This document shows, one piece after another, positions 13,961-20,903 of a stretch of 20,903 nt of DNA. The stretch is from the NCBI RefSeq assembly GCF_036404855.1, contig NZ_DASWYS010000054.1, positions 1 to 20,903 on the forward strand, in the 5' to 3' direction. The position numbers were made by a program, and so were the translations under genes. This DNA comes from Pelomonas sp036404855 (lineage in GTDB: Bacteria > Pseudomonadota > Gammaproteobacteria > Burkholderiales > Burkholderiaceae_C). Each line of letters starts with the position of its first letter. Positions within the stretch are counted from its first letter, which is position 1. The notes below the pieces were generated by a model, which was not told the origin of the DNA, searched no databases, and saw nothing but the letters and a program-made list of their open reading frames with translations.

Positions 13961-15040
13961 ATGGGAATACTTGACGCACTTTTGGGTCGCAAGCACCCTG
14001 CGCTGATTGGCCTGGATATCAGTTCTTCCAGCGTCAAGCTGGTGGAGCTGAGTCAGACCAAGAGCGGCGAATTCGTGCTCGAGCGTTTCGCCAGCGAGCC
14101 CTTTGAAAAGGGCTGGATTGCCGACGGCCAGATCGAGAAGTTCGATGAGGTCGCCGATGCCGTGCGCCGCGTGGTCGCGCGCAGCGGCAGCAGGACCCGC
14201 GACGCCGCCCTGGCGATGCCCCAGTCGGCTGTCATTACCAAGAAGATCATGCTGCCGGCCGGCCTGCGCGAGGAAGAGCTCGAGTTGCAGGTCGAAGCCG
14301 AAGCCAACCAGTACATCCCGTTCTCGCTGGATGAGGTCAGCCTGGACTTCTGCGTCATCGGTCCCAGCCCGACCTCGGTCGGGGACGTCGAAGTGCTGAT
14401 CGCCGCGTCTCGCAAGGATCGCGTGCAGGACCGCCAGGGGCTGGCCGAGGCCGCGGGCCTGCGCCCCGTGGTGCTGGATATCGAGTCCCATGCCTCGCGC
14501 ATGGCCATGGGTCGGCTGATCGCCGCGCTGCCCAGCGAGGGCAAGGACGCGTTGGTGGCCCTTTTTGAGATCGGCGCCGATACGACCAGTCTCAAGGTGT
14601 TGCGCGACGATGAACTGCTCTACGACCGGGACCAGTCCTTTGGCGGCTCGCAGCTGACGCAGCTCATTTCGCGTCAGTACGGGTTCTCCTTCGAGGAGGC
14701 CGAGCAGAAGAAGCTCACCAACGAACTCCCCGAGGACTACGAGACCAGCGTCCTGAACCCCTTCGTCGACAGCCTGTCGCAGGAAATCGGCCGTGCGCTG
14801 CAGTACTTCTTCACGAGCACGCCGCACCATAAGGTGCACTACGTGATGCTGGCCGGTGGCACCGCAACGTTGCCGGGCCTGAAGGAGCGTGTCACCGACC
14901 TGACCGGCTTTGCCTGCATGGTGGTCAACCCCTTCGAAGACATGGCGATGGGACCTGCGGTGCGCGAGTCCAAGCTGCGCCGCGAGGCGCCGTCCTATCT
15001 GACCGCCTGCGGCCTCGCGATGCGGAGGTTCTTCCAGTGA
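13961..15040 (+). CDS. pilM: Type IV pilus assembly protein PilM
   Basis: 359-residue cytoplasmic actin-like (FtsA fold) ATP-binding protein of the pilus alignment subcomplex. The N-terminus has GLLGRKHP-like start MGILDALLGRKHP, then LIGLDISSSSVKLVELS (15-31), the first phosphate-binding strand-turn of the fold. Further family blocks are ALAMPQSAVITKKIMLP, EAEANQYIPFSLDEVSLDF, FEIGADTTSLKVL and VMLAGGTATLPGLKE near the second nucleotide-binding loop. It binds the cytoplasmic N-terminus of PilN. First gene of pilMNOPQ; the stop overlaps the pilN start (GTGA). Confidence 0.97.
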   Translation: MGILDALLGRKHPALIGLDISSSSVKLVELSQTKSGEFVLERFASEPFEKGWIADGQIEKFDEVADAVRRVVARSGSRTRDAALAMPQSAVITKKIMLPAGLREEELELQVEAEANQYIPFSLDEVSLDFCVIGPSPTSVGDVEVLIAASRKDRVQDRQGLAEAAGLRPVVLDIESHASRMAMGRLIAALPSEGKDALVALFEIGADTTSLKVLRDDELLYDRDQSFGGSQLTQLISRQYGFSFEEAEQKKLTNELPEDYETSVLNPFVDSLSQEIGRALQYFFTSTPHHKVHYVMLAGGTATLPGLKERVTDLTGFACMVVNPFEDMAMGPAVRESKLRREAPSYLTACGLAMRRFFQ

Positions 15041-15639
15041 TCCTGATCAACCTGCTGCCCTACCGCGAAGAGCGGCGCAAACGGCGCAAGGCGGCCTTCT
15101 TCGCCGGGCTGGGCGCGGCCGCCCTGGTGGGGGCCGCCGTCGTCGTCGCCATTTACCTGCTGTTGCAGTTCCTCACGACGGAGCAGCAGGCGCGCAACCA
15201 GTACATCCAGAACGAGATCTCCCGGCTGGAAGCGCAGATCAAGGACATCGCCGAGCTGAAGACCGAAATCGAGTCGCTCAAGTCGCGCCAGCGCGCCGTC
15301 GAGGATTTGCAGACCGATCGCAACACGCCCGTGCACTTGCTGAACGATCTGGCTCGTTTGGCGCCCGAAGGCGTCTACCTGACGGCCATTCGCCAGGACA
15401 GCAAGGTCGTCACGGTCAGCGGCATCGCGCAGACGAATGAGCGAGTGTCGGAGTTTCTGCGCAACGTCTCGCGCAGCTCGGAATGGCTGGACAAGCCCGA
15501 CCTCGTCGAAGTCAAGCTGGCCAACGTGTCCGCCAATACGCGGGACGCTCGTCGGCTGCTCGACTTCTCCATGAAGGTGTCGATCAAGGCGTCGCCAAGT
15601 GACGCCGCCCAGGGTGCTTCCGCGCCAAAGAAGAGCTGA
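15037..15639 (+). CDS. pilN: Type IV pilus assembly protein PilN
   Basis: 200-residue bitopic inner-membrane protein. It begins INLLPYREERRKRRK, the conserved motif that docks in PilM, followed by a TM helix at about 20-43, a coiled-coil stretch (about 50-95) and a periplasmic ferredoxin-like domain (100-190). The start is GTG at 15037, overlapping the pilM stop by four bases, with GGAGG 8 nt upstream. It partners PilO to bridge PilM and the lipoprotein PilP. Confidence 0.95.
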   Translation: MILINLLPYREERRKRRKAAFFAGLGAAALVGAAVVVAIYLLLQFLTTEQQARNQYIQNEISRLEAQIKDIAELKTEIESLKSRQRAVEDLQTDRNTPVHLLNDLARLAPEGVYLTAIRQDSKVVTVSGIAQTNERVSEFLRNVSRSSEWLDKPDLVEVKLANVSANTRDARRLLDFSMKVSIKASPSDAAQGASAPKKS

Positions 15640-15645
15640 CCGACC

Positions 15646-16335
15646 ATGGCCACCTCCCCATCCAAGATCGACCTGAACGCCTGGTTCACCGAGTTCTCGG
15701 GCCAGTTCCAGGGGCTCAACCCCAAGGAGCCAGGCCAGTGGCCGCTGGCGCCCAAGCTGGCGGCTGCCTTCGCCGTGATGCTGATCGTCATCGGCGTGAG
15801 CTATGCGTTCCTGTTGTCGGACGTCGAGGCCAGCCTCGATGCTGAACGCGGCCGCGAGCCTCAACTGCGCCAGGACTACCAGACCAAGCTGGCGCAGGCT
15901 GTCAACCTGCCCGAGCTGCGCAAGCAGAAGAGCCAGGTCGAGGAATATGTGACCCAGCTCGAGAAGCAACTGCCCGGCAAGGCCGAGATCGACTCGCTTC
16001 TGTCGGACATCAGCAGTGCCGGCGTCGGACGGGGGCTGCAGTTCGAGCTGTTCCGCCCGGGACAGGTGCTGATCAAGGACTACTACGCAGAGCTGCCGAT
16101 CGCCGTGAAGGTGTCGGGCCGCTATCACGACATTGGCGCCTTCGCGGCCGACGTGTCCAACCTCTCGCGCATCGTCACGTTGCACAACCTCATCGTCGTT
16201 GCGCCCGCGGGTGCGCGCGATGCGAACGGCCCCCTCACCATGGAAGCGACCGCGAGGACCTATCGCTACCTCGATTCCGCTGAGGTGGCTGAGCAGCGCA
16301 AGGCTGCCGCCAAGGCCGGAGGCAAAAAGAAATGA
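15646..16335 (+). CDS. pilO: Type IV pilus assembly protein PilO
   Basis: 229-residue bitopic inner-membrane protein, heterodimer partner of PilN. A short cytoplasmic N-terminus precedes a TM helix at about 35-57, a coiled coil (about 62-112) and a periplasmic ferredoxin-like domain containing the family block YYAELPIAVKVSGRYHDIG and FAADVSNLSRIVTLHNL. A Lys-rich C-terminus ends the protein. It starts 6 bp after pilN and overlaps pilP by ATGA. Confidence 0.95.
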   Translation: MATSPSKIDLNAWFTEFSGQFQGLNPKEPGQWPLAPKLAAAFAVMLIVIGVSYAFLLSDVEASLDAERGREPQLRQDYQTKLAQAVNLPELRKQKSQVEEYVTQLEKQLPGKAEIDSLLSDISSAGVGRGLQFELFRPGQVLIKDYYAELPIAVKVSGRYHDIGAFAADVSNLSRIVTLHNLIVVAPAGARDANGPLTMEATARTYRYLDSAEVAEQRKAAAKAGGKKK

Positions 16336-16856
16336 AGCGCCTGCTGATCCCGCTCTCGGGCGTGTTGCTGCTCGCCGGCTGCGGTAGCGACATTGACGAG
16401 CTGCGCCAGTGGATGGAGCAGCAGCGCAAGGAGGTCAAGGCCACCGTGCCTCCCTTGCTGCCGCCGAAGAAGTTCCTCCCCCAGCCCTATGAATCCGGCG
16501 CGGGCGTGGACCCATTCAGTCCCCAAAAGCTCAGCGTCGCCATCAAGCAGGAAGCGGCCCAGCCCAATTCGCTGCTGACGGCCGAGATCAGCCGTCGCAA
16601 GGAGCCGCTGGAGGCCTATCCGCTGGACATCATGTCCATGGTCGGCAGCCTGACGCGCGACAACAGGCGCTATGCACTGTTGCGTGTGGACAACCTGTTG
16701 TATCAAGTCAAGGCCGGGGACTATCTCGGCCAGAACTTCGGCCGCATCACCAAGATCAGCGAGACCGAGATCACGTTGCGAGAAGTCGTCCAGGACGCTG
16801 CGGGCGAGTGGATCGAGCGCACCAGTACCCTCCAGCTACAGGAGAAGGGACGATGA
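16332..16856 (+). CDS. pilP: Type IV pilus lipoprotein PilP
   Basis: 174 residues. Lipoprotein signal MKRLLIPLSGVLLLAGC with Cys17 as lipidation site, a disordered Pro/Lys-rich linker (about 35-65) that binds PilN/PilO in the family, and the C-terminal homology-region beta-sandwich with SMVGSLTRDNRRYALLRVD, LYQVKAGDYLGQNFGRI and EITLREVVQD, which contacts the PilQ periplasmic domains. Its start overlaps pilO and its stop overlaps pilQ, both as ATGA. Confidence 0.95.
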   Translation: MKRLLIPLSGVLLLAGCGSDIDELRQWMEQQRKEVKATVPPLLPPKKFLPQPYESGAGVDPFSPQKLSVAIKQEAAQPNSLLTAEISRRKEPLEAYPLDIMSMVGSLTRDNRRYALLRVDNLLYQVKAGDYLGQNFGRITKISETEITLREVVQDAAGEWIERTSTLQLQEKGR

Positions 16857-19060
16857 ACAGGACAACGCAGGAGAGCAAGTCGATGGGCCGTGGCTGGTTG
16901 CTGGGATTCGCACTCGCGCTGCTGGCTTCGCCTGCAGCATGGGCGCAGACGCAGATACGCGCGATCAACTCCAGCCAGCAGGCCGGGGTCGAGGTCGTTC
17001 GCATTGAACTGAGCGACGCGCTATCGGCCTTGCCGACGGGCTTCACCATCCAGGCGCCACCGCGCATCGCCATCGACCTGCCTGGTGTCGTCAATGGCAT
17101 CGGGCGCAACCTGGTCGACATCAACCAGGGCAATCTGCGCTCGGCGAGCATCGCGCAGGCGGGCGACCGCTCGCGTGTCGTGTTGAACCTGCGCAACGCG
17201 TCCGGCTACCACGCCAAGCTGGAAGGCAATGCCCTGGTCGTCGTCCTGGAAGCGGCGCCGGTGCAGGCGCAGCCCGCCGGCGAACCGGTGCATTTCGCGC
17301 AGAGCCTCAACGCGGCGCCGCAGGCGCTGCGAGACATCGACTTCCGCCGCGGTGCCGACGGCGCCGGCCGCGTGATCGTCAATCTGCCCAGCAATCAGGT
17401 CGGCGTCGACATCCAGCAGCAGGGCCAGAACCTCGTCGTCGAGTTCCTGCGCTCCAGCCTGCCCGAGAACCTGCGCCGCCGGATCGATGTGGTCGACTTC
17501 GGCACGCCGGTGCAGATGGTCACCACGACGCAGTCGGGTGACCGCGTGCGGATGGTCGTCGAACCCAAGGGCAACTGGGAGCACAGCGCCTACCAGAGCG
17601 ACAACCAGTTCGTGCTGGAGGTCAGGCCCCAGAAGGTCGACCCGAACAAGTTGACCCAAGGCCCGGGCTATGCCGGCGACAAGCTGTCCCTGAACTTCCA
17701 GAACATCGAAGTCCGTGCGCTGCTGCAGGTCATTGCCGACTTCACGAACTTCAACGTCGTCACCAGTGACACCGTGACCGGCAACGTGACGTTGCGCCTG
17801 AAGGACGTGCCCTGGGACCAGGCGCTGGACATCATCATGCAGGCCAAGGGACTGGGCCTGAAGAAATCCGGCAACGTGCTCTGGATTGCGCCGAAGGATG
17901 AGCTGGCAGCCAAGGAAAAGCTCGATCTCGAATCCAAGGCCGCCATTGCCCAGCTCGAGCCGCTGCGCAACCAGTCCTTCCAGCTGAACTACGTCAAGTC
18001 CGAGGACATCGCCAAGGGGCTGACGGGCCAGTCCATCGGAGGCTCCGGCAGCAGTGGCGGCGGCGGGAGTGGTCAGGGGTCGGGGACCCGCATCCTGTCG
18101 ACCCGCGGCAGTGTCATCTTCGAGCCGCGCACCAACCAGCTCTTCGTGTCGGACATCCCGAGCAAGCTCGAGGAAATCCAGGCCATGATCGCCAAGATCG
18201 ACATCCCGGTGCGCCAGGTGCTGATCGAGGCGCGCATCGTCGAGGCCAACGATCGCTTTGGCCGGGCCCTGGGCGTCAAGCTGGGCGCCAACGACCTGCG
18301 CGGACAGCAGGGGGGCATCCCCGGCTACAGCGTGGGCGGCGGCAACTACGTGACCTTCGGCAACAACTACAACGGCGTCACCTACCAGACCAGCCAACCC
18401 GGGTCGACGGTGCCGCTGAATAGTACGAATCCCGGCGCCTACAACAACTCGAACTTCGTCAACCTCGGCGCCAACGTGTCCTCGGACAGCTTTGCAGGCG
18501 CGGTGGCCCAGACCTTTGCGGTGTCGTTGTTCAGCGCCACGGCCAATCGATTCCTGAATCTGGAACTGTCGGCCCTCGAATCCGATGGCAAGGGCAAGAT
18601 CGTTTCGAGCCCGCGCATCATCACGGCCGACCAGGTCAAGGCCATCATCGAGCAGGGCGAAGAGTTGCCCTATCAGGTGGCCACGGCCAGCGGCGCGACG
18701 TCCATCGCCTTCCGCAAGGCCAACCTCAAGCTCGAGGTCACGCCCCAGATCACCCCCGAGGGCAGCGTCATTCTGAACGTGGACGTCAACAAGGACAGCC
18801 GCGGCACGCTGACGCCTCAGGGCTACGCGATCAACACGAAGCATGCACAAACGCAGGTGCTCGTCGAGAACGGCGGCACTGTCGTCATCGGCGGCATCTA
18901 CACCCAGGACGAGGGCGAGACGGTGAACAAGGTGCCGCTGCTGGGCGACGTGCCAGTGCTGGGCAACCTGTTCAAGAACAAGACCCGCACGACCTCCAAG
19001 ACCGAACTCCTGATCTTCCTGACGCCCAAGGTCGTCAACGAGCGGGTGACGGTGCGCTGA
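16853..19060 (+). CDS. pilQ: Type IV pilus secretin PilQ
   Basis: 735-residue outer-membrane secretin, the pore for the pilus fibre. ATG 16853 is set by AGGAGAAGGG just upstream and the ATGA overlap with pilP. The signal peptide has a longish n-region and ends at AAWAQ (about residue 32). Domains: two AMIN-like peptidoglycan-binding regions (about 35-130 and 155-255), an N0/STN domain (about 277-350, LSLNFQNIEVRALLQVIADF), an N1 domain interrupted by a Gly/Ser-rich linker (about 394-412), and the secretin core from about 456 to the end, with VLIEARIVEAN and VPLLGDVPVLGNLFKN and the closing LLIFLTPKVV. All expected parts are intact. The usual next genes aroK-aroB are not found; an Ig-like lipoprotein follows after 59 bp. 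Confidence 0.97.
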   Translation: MNRTTQESKSMGRGWLLGFALALLASPAAWAQTQIRAINSSQQAGVEVVRIELSDALSALPTGFTIQAPPRIAIDLPGVVNGIGRNLVDINQGNLRSASIAQAGDRSRVVLNLRNASGYHAKLEGNALVVVLEAAPVQAQPAGEPVHFAQSLNAAPQALRDIDFRRGADGAGRVIVNLPSNQVGVDIQQQGQNLVVEFLRSSLPENLRRRIDVVDFGTPVQMVTTTQSGDRVRMVVEPKGNWEHSAYQSDNQFVLEVRPQKVDPNKLTQGPGYAGDKLSLNFQNIEVRALLQVIADFTNFNVVTSDTVTGNVTLRLKDVPWDQALDIIMQAKGLGLKKSGNVLWIAPKDELAAKEKLDLESKAAIAQLEPLRNQSFQLNYVKSEDIAKGLTGQSIGGSGSSGGGGSGQGSGTRILSTRGSVIFEPRTNQLFVSDIPSKLEEIQAMIAKIDIPVRQVLIEARIVEANDRFGRALGVKLGANDLRGQQGGIPGYSVGGGNYVTFGNNYNGVTYQTSQPGSTVPLNSTNPGAYNNSNFVNLGANVSSDSFAGAVAQTFAVSLFSATANRFLNLELSALESDGKGKIVSSPRIITADQVKAIIEQGEELPYQVATASGATSIAFRKANLKLEVTPQITPEGSVILNVDVNKDSRGTLTPQGYAINTKHAQTQVLVENGGTVVIGGIYTQDEGETVNKVPLLGDVPVLGNLFKNKTRTTSKTELLIFLTPKVVNERVTVR

Positions 19061-19077
19061 ACATTCCTTTATTGACG

Positions 19078-19105
19078 ATGTGCCGTCCCAGTATTCACGG
19101 CACAT
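19078..19105 (+). promoter_or_regulatory. Hairpin abutting the ribosome-binding site of the Ig-like lipoprotein gene
   Basis: ATGTGCCGT (19078-19086), 10-nt loop, ACGGCACAT (19097-19105) is a perfect 9-bp stem in the 59-bp gap after pilQ. No T-run follows, so it is not a normal terminator. The very next bases, GGGAG (19106-19110), are the SD of the downstream gene, so the hairpin may govern ribosome access or mRNA processing between pilQ and that gene. Confidence 0.6.
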
Positions 19106-19119
19106 GGGAGCGAACTGAG

Positions 19120-20903
19120 ATGACGAAGTTTGATGTCTGGAGTTGGCGCGCTGTGCGGGCACTCCTCGGTGGTGCGCTCGTTGCGGCGCTTGCGGCCTGT
19201 GGCGGCGGTGGCGGCAATGCGGGCTCGCCTGTCATTGGCCCGGGCAGCGGCGCCTCCAGCCCGTCCGGGACTGCCACAGATCTTGTTGTCGTGCTGAGCA
19301 AGACCACGATGACAAATTCCGGCACTGATTCGATCACGGCCACGGTCACGTCCGTTGACGCGAACCGCGCTGTCGTCGGCGGCGTGCCAGTCACCTTCAC
19401 CGCGAACGCCGGCGCCGTCGTGACGCCAGCCGGCACTGCCACCGACAGCAAGACCGGCATGCTGACCGCCACCCTGACCCAGGGGAGCGATTCGACGGTG
19501 CGTCCGGTGACGCTGACGGTGAAGTCCGGGGCAATCTCGCAGTCCGTGACGTTCAACATCGTCCAGAACTCGTCGCCGAGCAATCCTCAGGCGGCTCGCC
19601 TGACGCTGAGCCTGAGCGCATTCAGCATCGACAACTCGGGCAGCAAGGAAGTGGTCGCCGCGGTCACGGCCATCGACGGGAATCAGAATGCGCTGTCCGG
19701 CATTCCGATCCAGTTGTCGGTGACCGACGGGCCTCCTCTCGCGGCCGCCACGCCCAGTTCGTTTGTCATCGCGTCTTCGAACCAGACGGGTGCCAACGGC
19801 CAGGTGACGGGCACCGTCAACATCGGGGCGGACCATTCCAACCGCACGGTGACGGTGACGGCGACGAGTGGTGCGCTGACCAGCACGGCGGCCTTCCAGG
19901 TCACCGGCAGCCAGTTCACGCAGGCCAGTCCCGTGCCTTCCGTGGTGACAGCCGGTGCGGCGGGCAACAAGGTGCTGTACACCTTGTCGGACGTGAACGG
20001 CAATCCGATGCGCGGCATTCCCGTCAGCGTGACGGGCACCAACGGTCTTGCCGGCCAGTCGGGGTTGACCGATGTGAACGGCGGCTATCTCTTCACCTAC
20101 ACGGCACCCAATACGCCGGGGGGCAACCTGCAGATCAACGCCAAGGCTGGTGGGGTGGAATCCACGGTGAACGTGACCATCGCAGGTGGCTCGACGACGG
20201 TGCCCAATGCCACGGCCCCGGTGTCCAAGACCCTGAACCTGTCGGCGAACGTGGTGTCGGTCAATACCGCCACCTCAAGCAATCAGGTCTCTGTCTACGC
20301 CATCTTCCGTGACGGCGCCAATGCGCCCATCAACAACGTCCGCGTGCTGTTTGATGCGATCGGTGACAACGGCACCGGCAGTACGGGCGCCGGCGCCAAT
20401 TCGGTGCTGTCCGATGCTTCGGGCACGGCCTCGACCACCTACAAGCCCGGCGCCGTCAGCAGCCCGACGAATGGTGTCACGGTGCGGGCCTGCTGGAAGA
20501 CCAGTGATTTCACGAGCGGCGAGACCGTGGCGAACTGCCCGGCGGCCAACCTGCTGACCACCACGCTGACCATTGTGTCCAATCCGGTCTCTATCTCCAT
20601 CGGTACGGACAACACGATCACGAACGGCGCCTCCGGCCTGACCTACGTGAAGAAGTTCGCCGTGCTCGTCGTCGACTCGGCGGGCAACCCGAAGGCCGAC
20701 GTGCAGATCACGCCTTCCGTCGACCTGGGCGGCTACGGCAAGGGCGGTTATGGCTGGAATGACGTGACCAAGGTTTGGGAGCGCGGCGCAACGTCCGGTT
20801 CGGCGCCGCCCAGCGGTTTCTTGGCTGCCACCTGCGTCAACGAAGACTTGAACCGCAATGGCGTCATTGACACCGGCGAGGACACCAACGGCAACAAACA
20901 GCT
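19120..20903 (+). CDS. Ig-like repeat lipoprotein (invasin/BIG-type domains), 3' end beyond the window
   Basis: The frame is open from ATG 19120 to the window edge (at least 594 codons). GGGAG lies 9 nt upstream. The N-terminus is a lipoprotein signal with lipobox LAAC (Cys27) and a following CGGGGG run. After a Gly/Ser spacer come four to five repeats of about 90-120 residues with the bacterial Ig-like pattern: D-x-N-G-N-x-x-x-G-I-P-V (as in DVNGNPMRGIPVSVTG), a later TD-x-NG-x or SDASGTAS turn, and an ending V-x-V-T-A-x-SG strand. The last visible residues, DLNRNGVIDTGED near 576, resemble a calcium-binding loop of dockerin/thrombospondin type. Such proteins are surface adhesins or scaffolds; no enzyme motif is seen. 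Placement after pilQ suggests, but does not prove, a link with pili or attachment. Confidence 0.85.
   Translation, partial: MTKFDVWSWRAVRALLGGALVAALAACGGGGGNAGSPVIGPGSGASSPSGTATDLVVVLSKTTMTNSGTDSITATVTSVDANRAVVGGVPVTFTANAGAVVTPAGTATDSKTGMLTATLTQGSDSTVRPVTLTVKSGAISQSVTFNIVQNSSPSNPQAARLTLSLSAFSIDNSGSKEVVAAVTAIDGNQNALSGIPIQLSVTDGPPLAAATPSSFVIASSNQTGANGQVTGTVNIGADHSNRTVTVTATSGALTSTAAFQVTGSQFTQASPVPSVVTAGAAGNKVLYTLSDVNGNPMRGIPVSVTGTNGLAGQSGLTDVNGGYLFTYTAPNTPGGNLQINAKAGGVESTVNVTIAGGSTTVPNATAPVSKTLNLSANVVSVNTATSSNQVSVYAIFRDGANAPINNVRVLFDAIGDNGTGSTGAGANSVLSDASGTASTTYKPGAVSSPTNGVTVRACWKTSDFTSGETVANCPAANLLTTTLTIVSNPVSISIGTDNTITNGASGLTYVKKFAVLVVDSAGNPKADVQITPSVDLGGYGKGGYGWNDVTKVWERGATSGSAPPSGFLAATCVNEDLNRNGVIDTGEDTNGNKQ

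Noticed and set aside
19072..19097. TTGACG and TATTCA after pilQ as a promoter for the Ig-like gene
   Set aside because: The spacer is 14 bp, too short for sigma70, and both boxes fall in or next to the perfect hairpin.
17021..19162. About 710-codon minus-strand frame opposite pilQ
   Set aside because: Mirror of the biased codon positions of pilQ; no RBS or domain, and pilQ is unambiguous.

Overview
The window reads as an ordinary chromosomal stretch from a high-GC betaproteobacterium, most likely order Burkholderiales (Sphaerotilaceae/Comamonadaceae-like). This rests on the family-4 trimeric porins, the cyaY/lptM divergent pair, the pbp1A/pilMNOPQ divergent pair, Coq7 and the long ilvA. No rRNA, tRNA, insertion sequence, prophage or CRISPR array is visible, and no gene-free gap exceeds 300 bp (the longest is 13676-13960). 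Genus is inference only.

Layout. 1-116: Ala/Pro-rich tail of a truncated plus-strand gene. 123-2812 (minus): ilvA (threonine ammonia-lyase) followed 32 bp later by a divergent CobT-family gene. 2813-3048: a compact regulatory island with a probable small RNA on the minus strand (about 2891-2977) that has its own promoter, a LacI/PurR-like palindrome near its start, a CU-rich anti-Shine-Dalgarno centre and a strong terminator. 3049-3486 (plus): OsmC/YhfA-like protein, abutting coq7 (minus, 3487-4149) stop-to-stop. 4346-6718 (plus): two family-4 porins, each followed by tandem hairpins including an intrinsic terminator. 6887-10783 (plus): a tightly coupled dipeptide/oligopeptide ABC transporter (two permeases, two ATPases) without a binding-protein gene. 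10784-10933 (minus): the small lipoprotein lptM, diverging by only 11 bp from cyaY (frataxin). 11282-13675 (minus): mrcA (PBP1A). 13961-19060 (plus): the pilMNOPQ type IV pilus alignment and secretin operon. 19120 to the end (plus): a large lipoprotein made of Ig-like (invasin/BIG-type) repeats, cut by the window edge.

How it fits together. Many genes concern the envelope: porins and a peptide importer for uptake, PBP1A and LptM for wall and outer-membrane assembly, and the pilus alignment complex with its secretin. The Ig-like lipoprotein sits where aroK-aroB commonly follow pilQ.

The most interesting feature is the small RNA candidate. Its predicted unpaired segment is perfectly complementary over 9 nt to the ribosome-binding site of the second porin, which suggests (inference) an RNA regulator of outer-membrane uptake genes, possibly under a LacI-family repressor. 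Second is the CobT homologue, which lacks the usual catalytic-site signatures of its family and may not do the textbook reaction.
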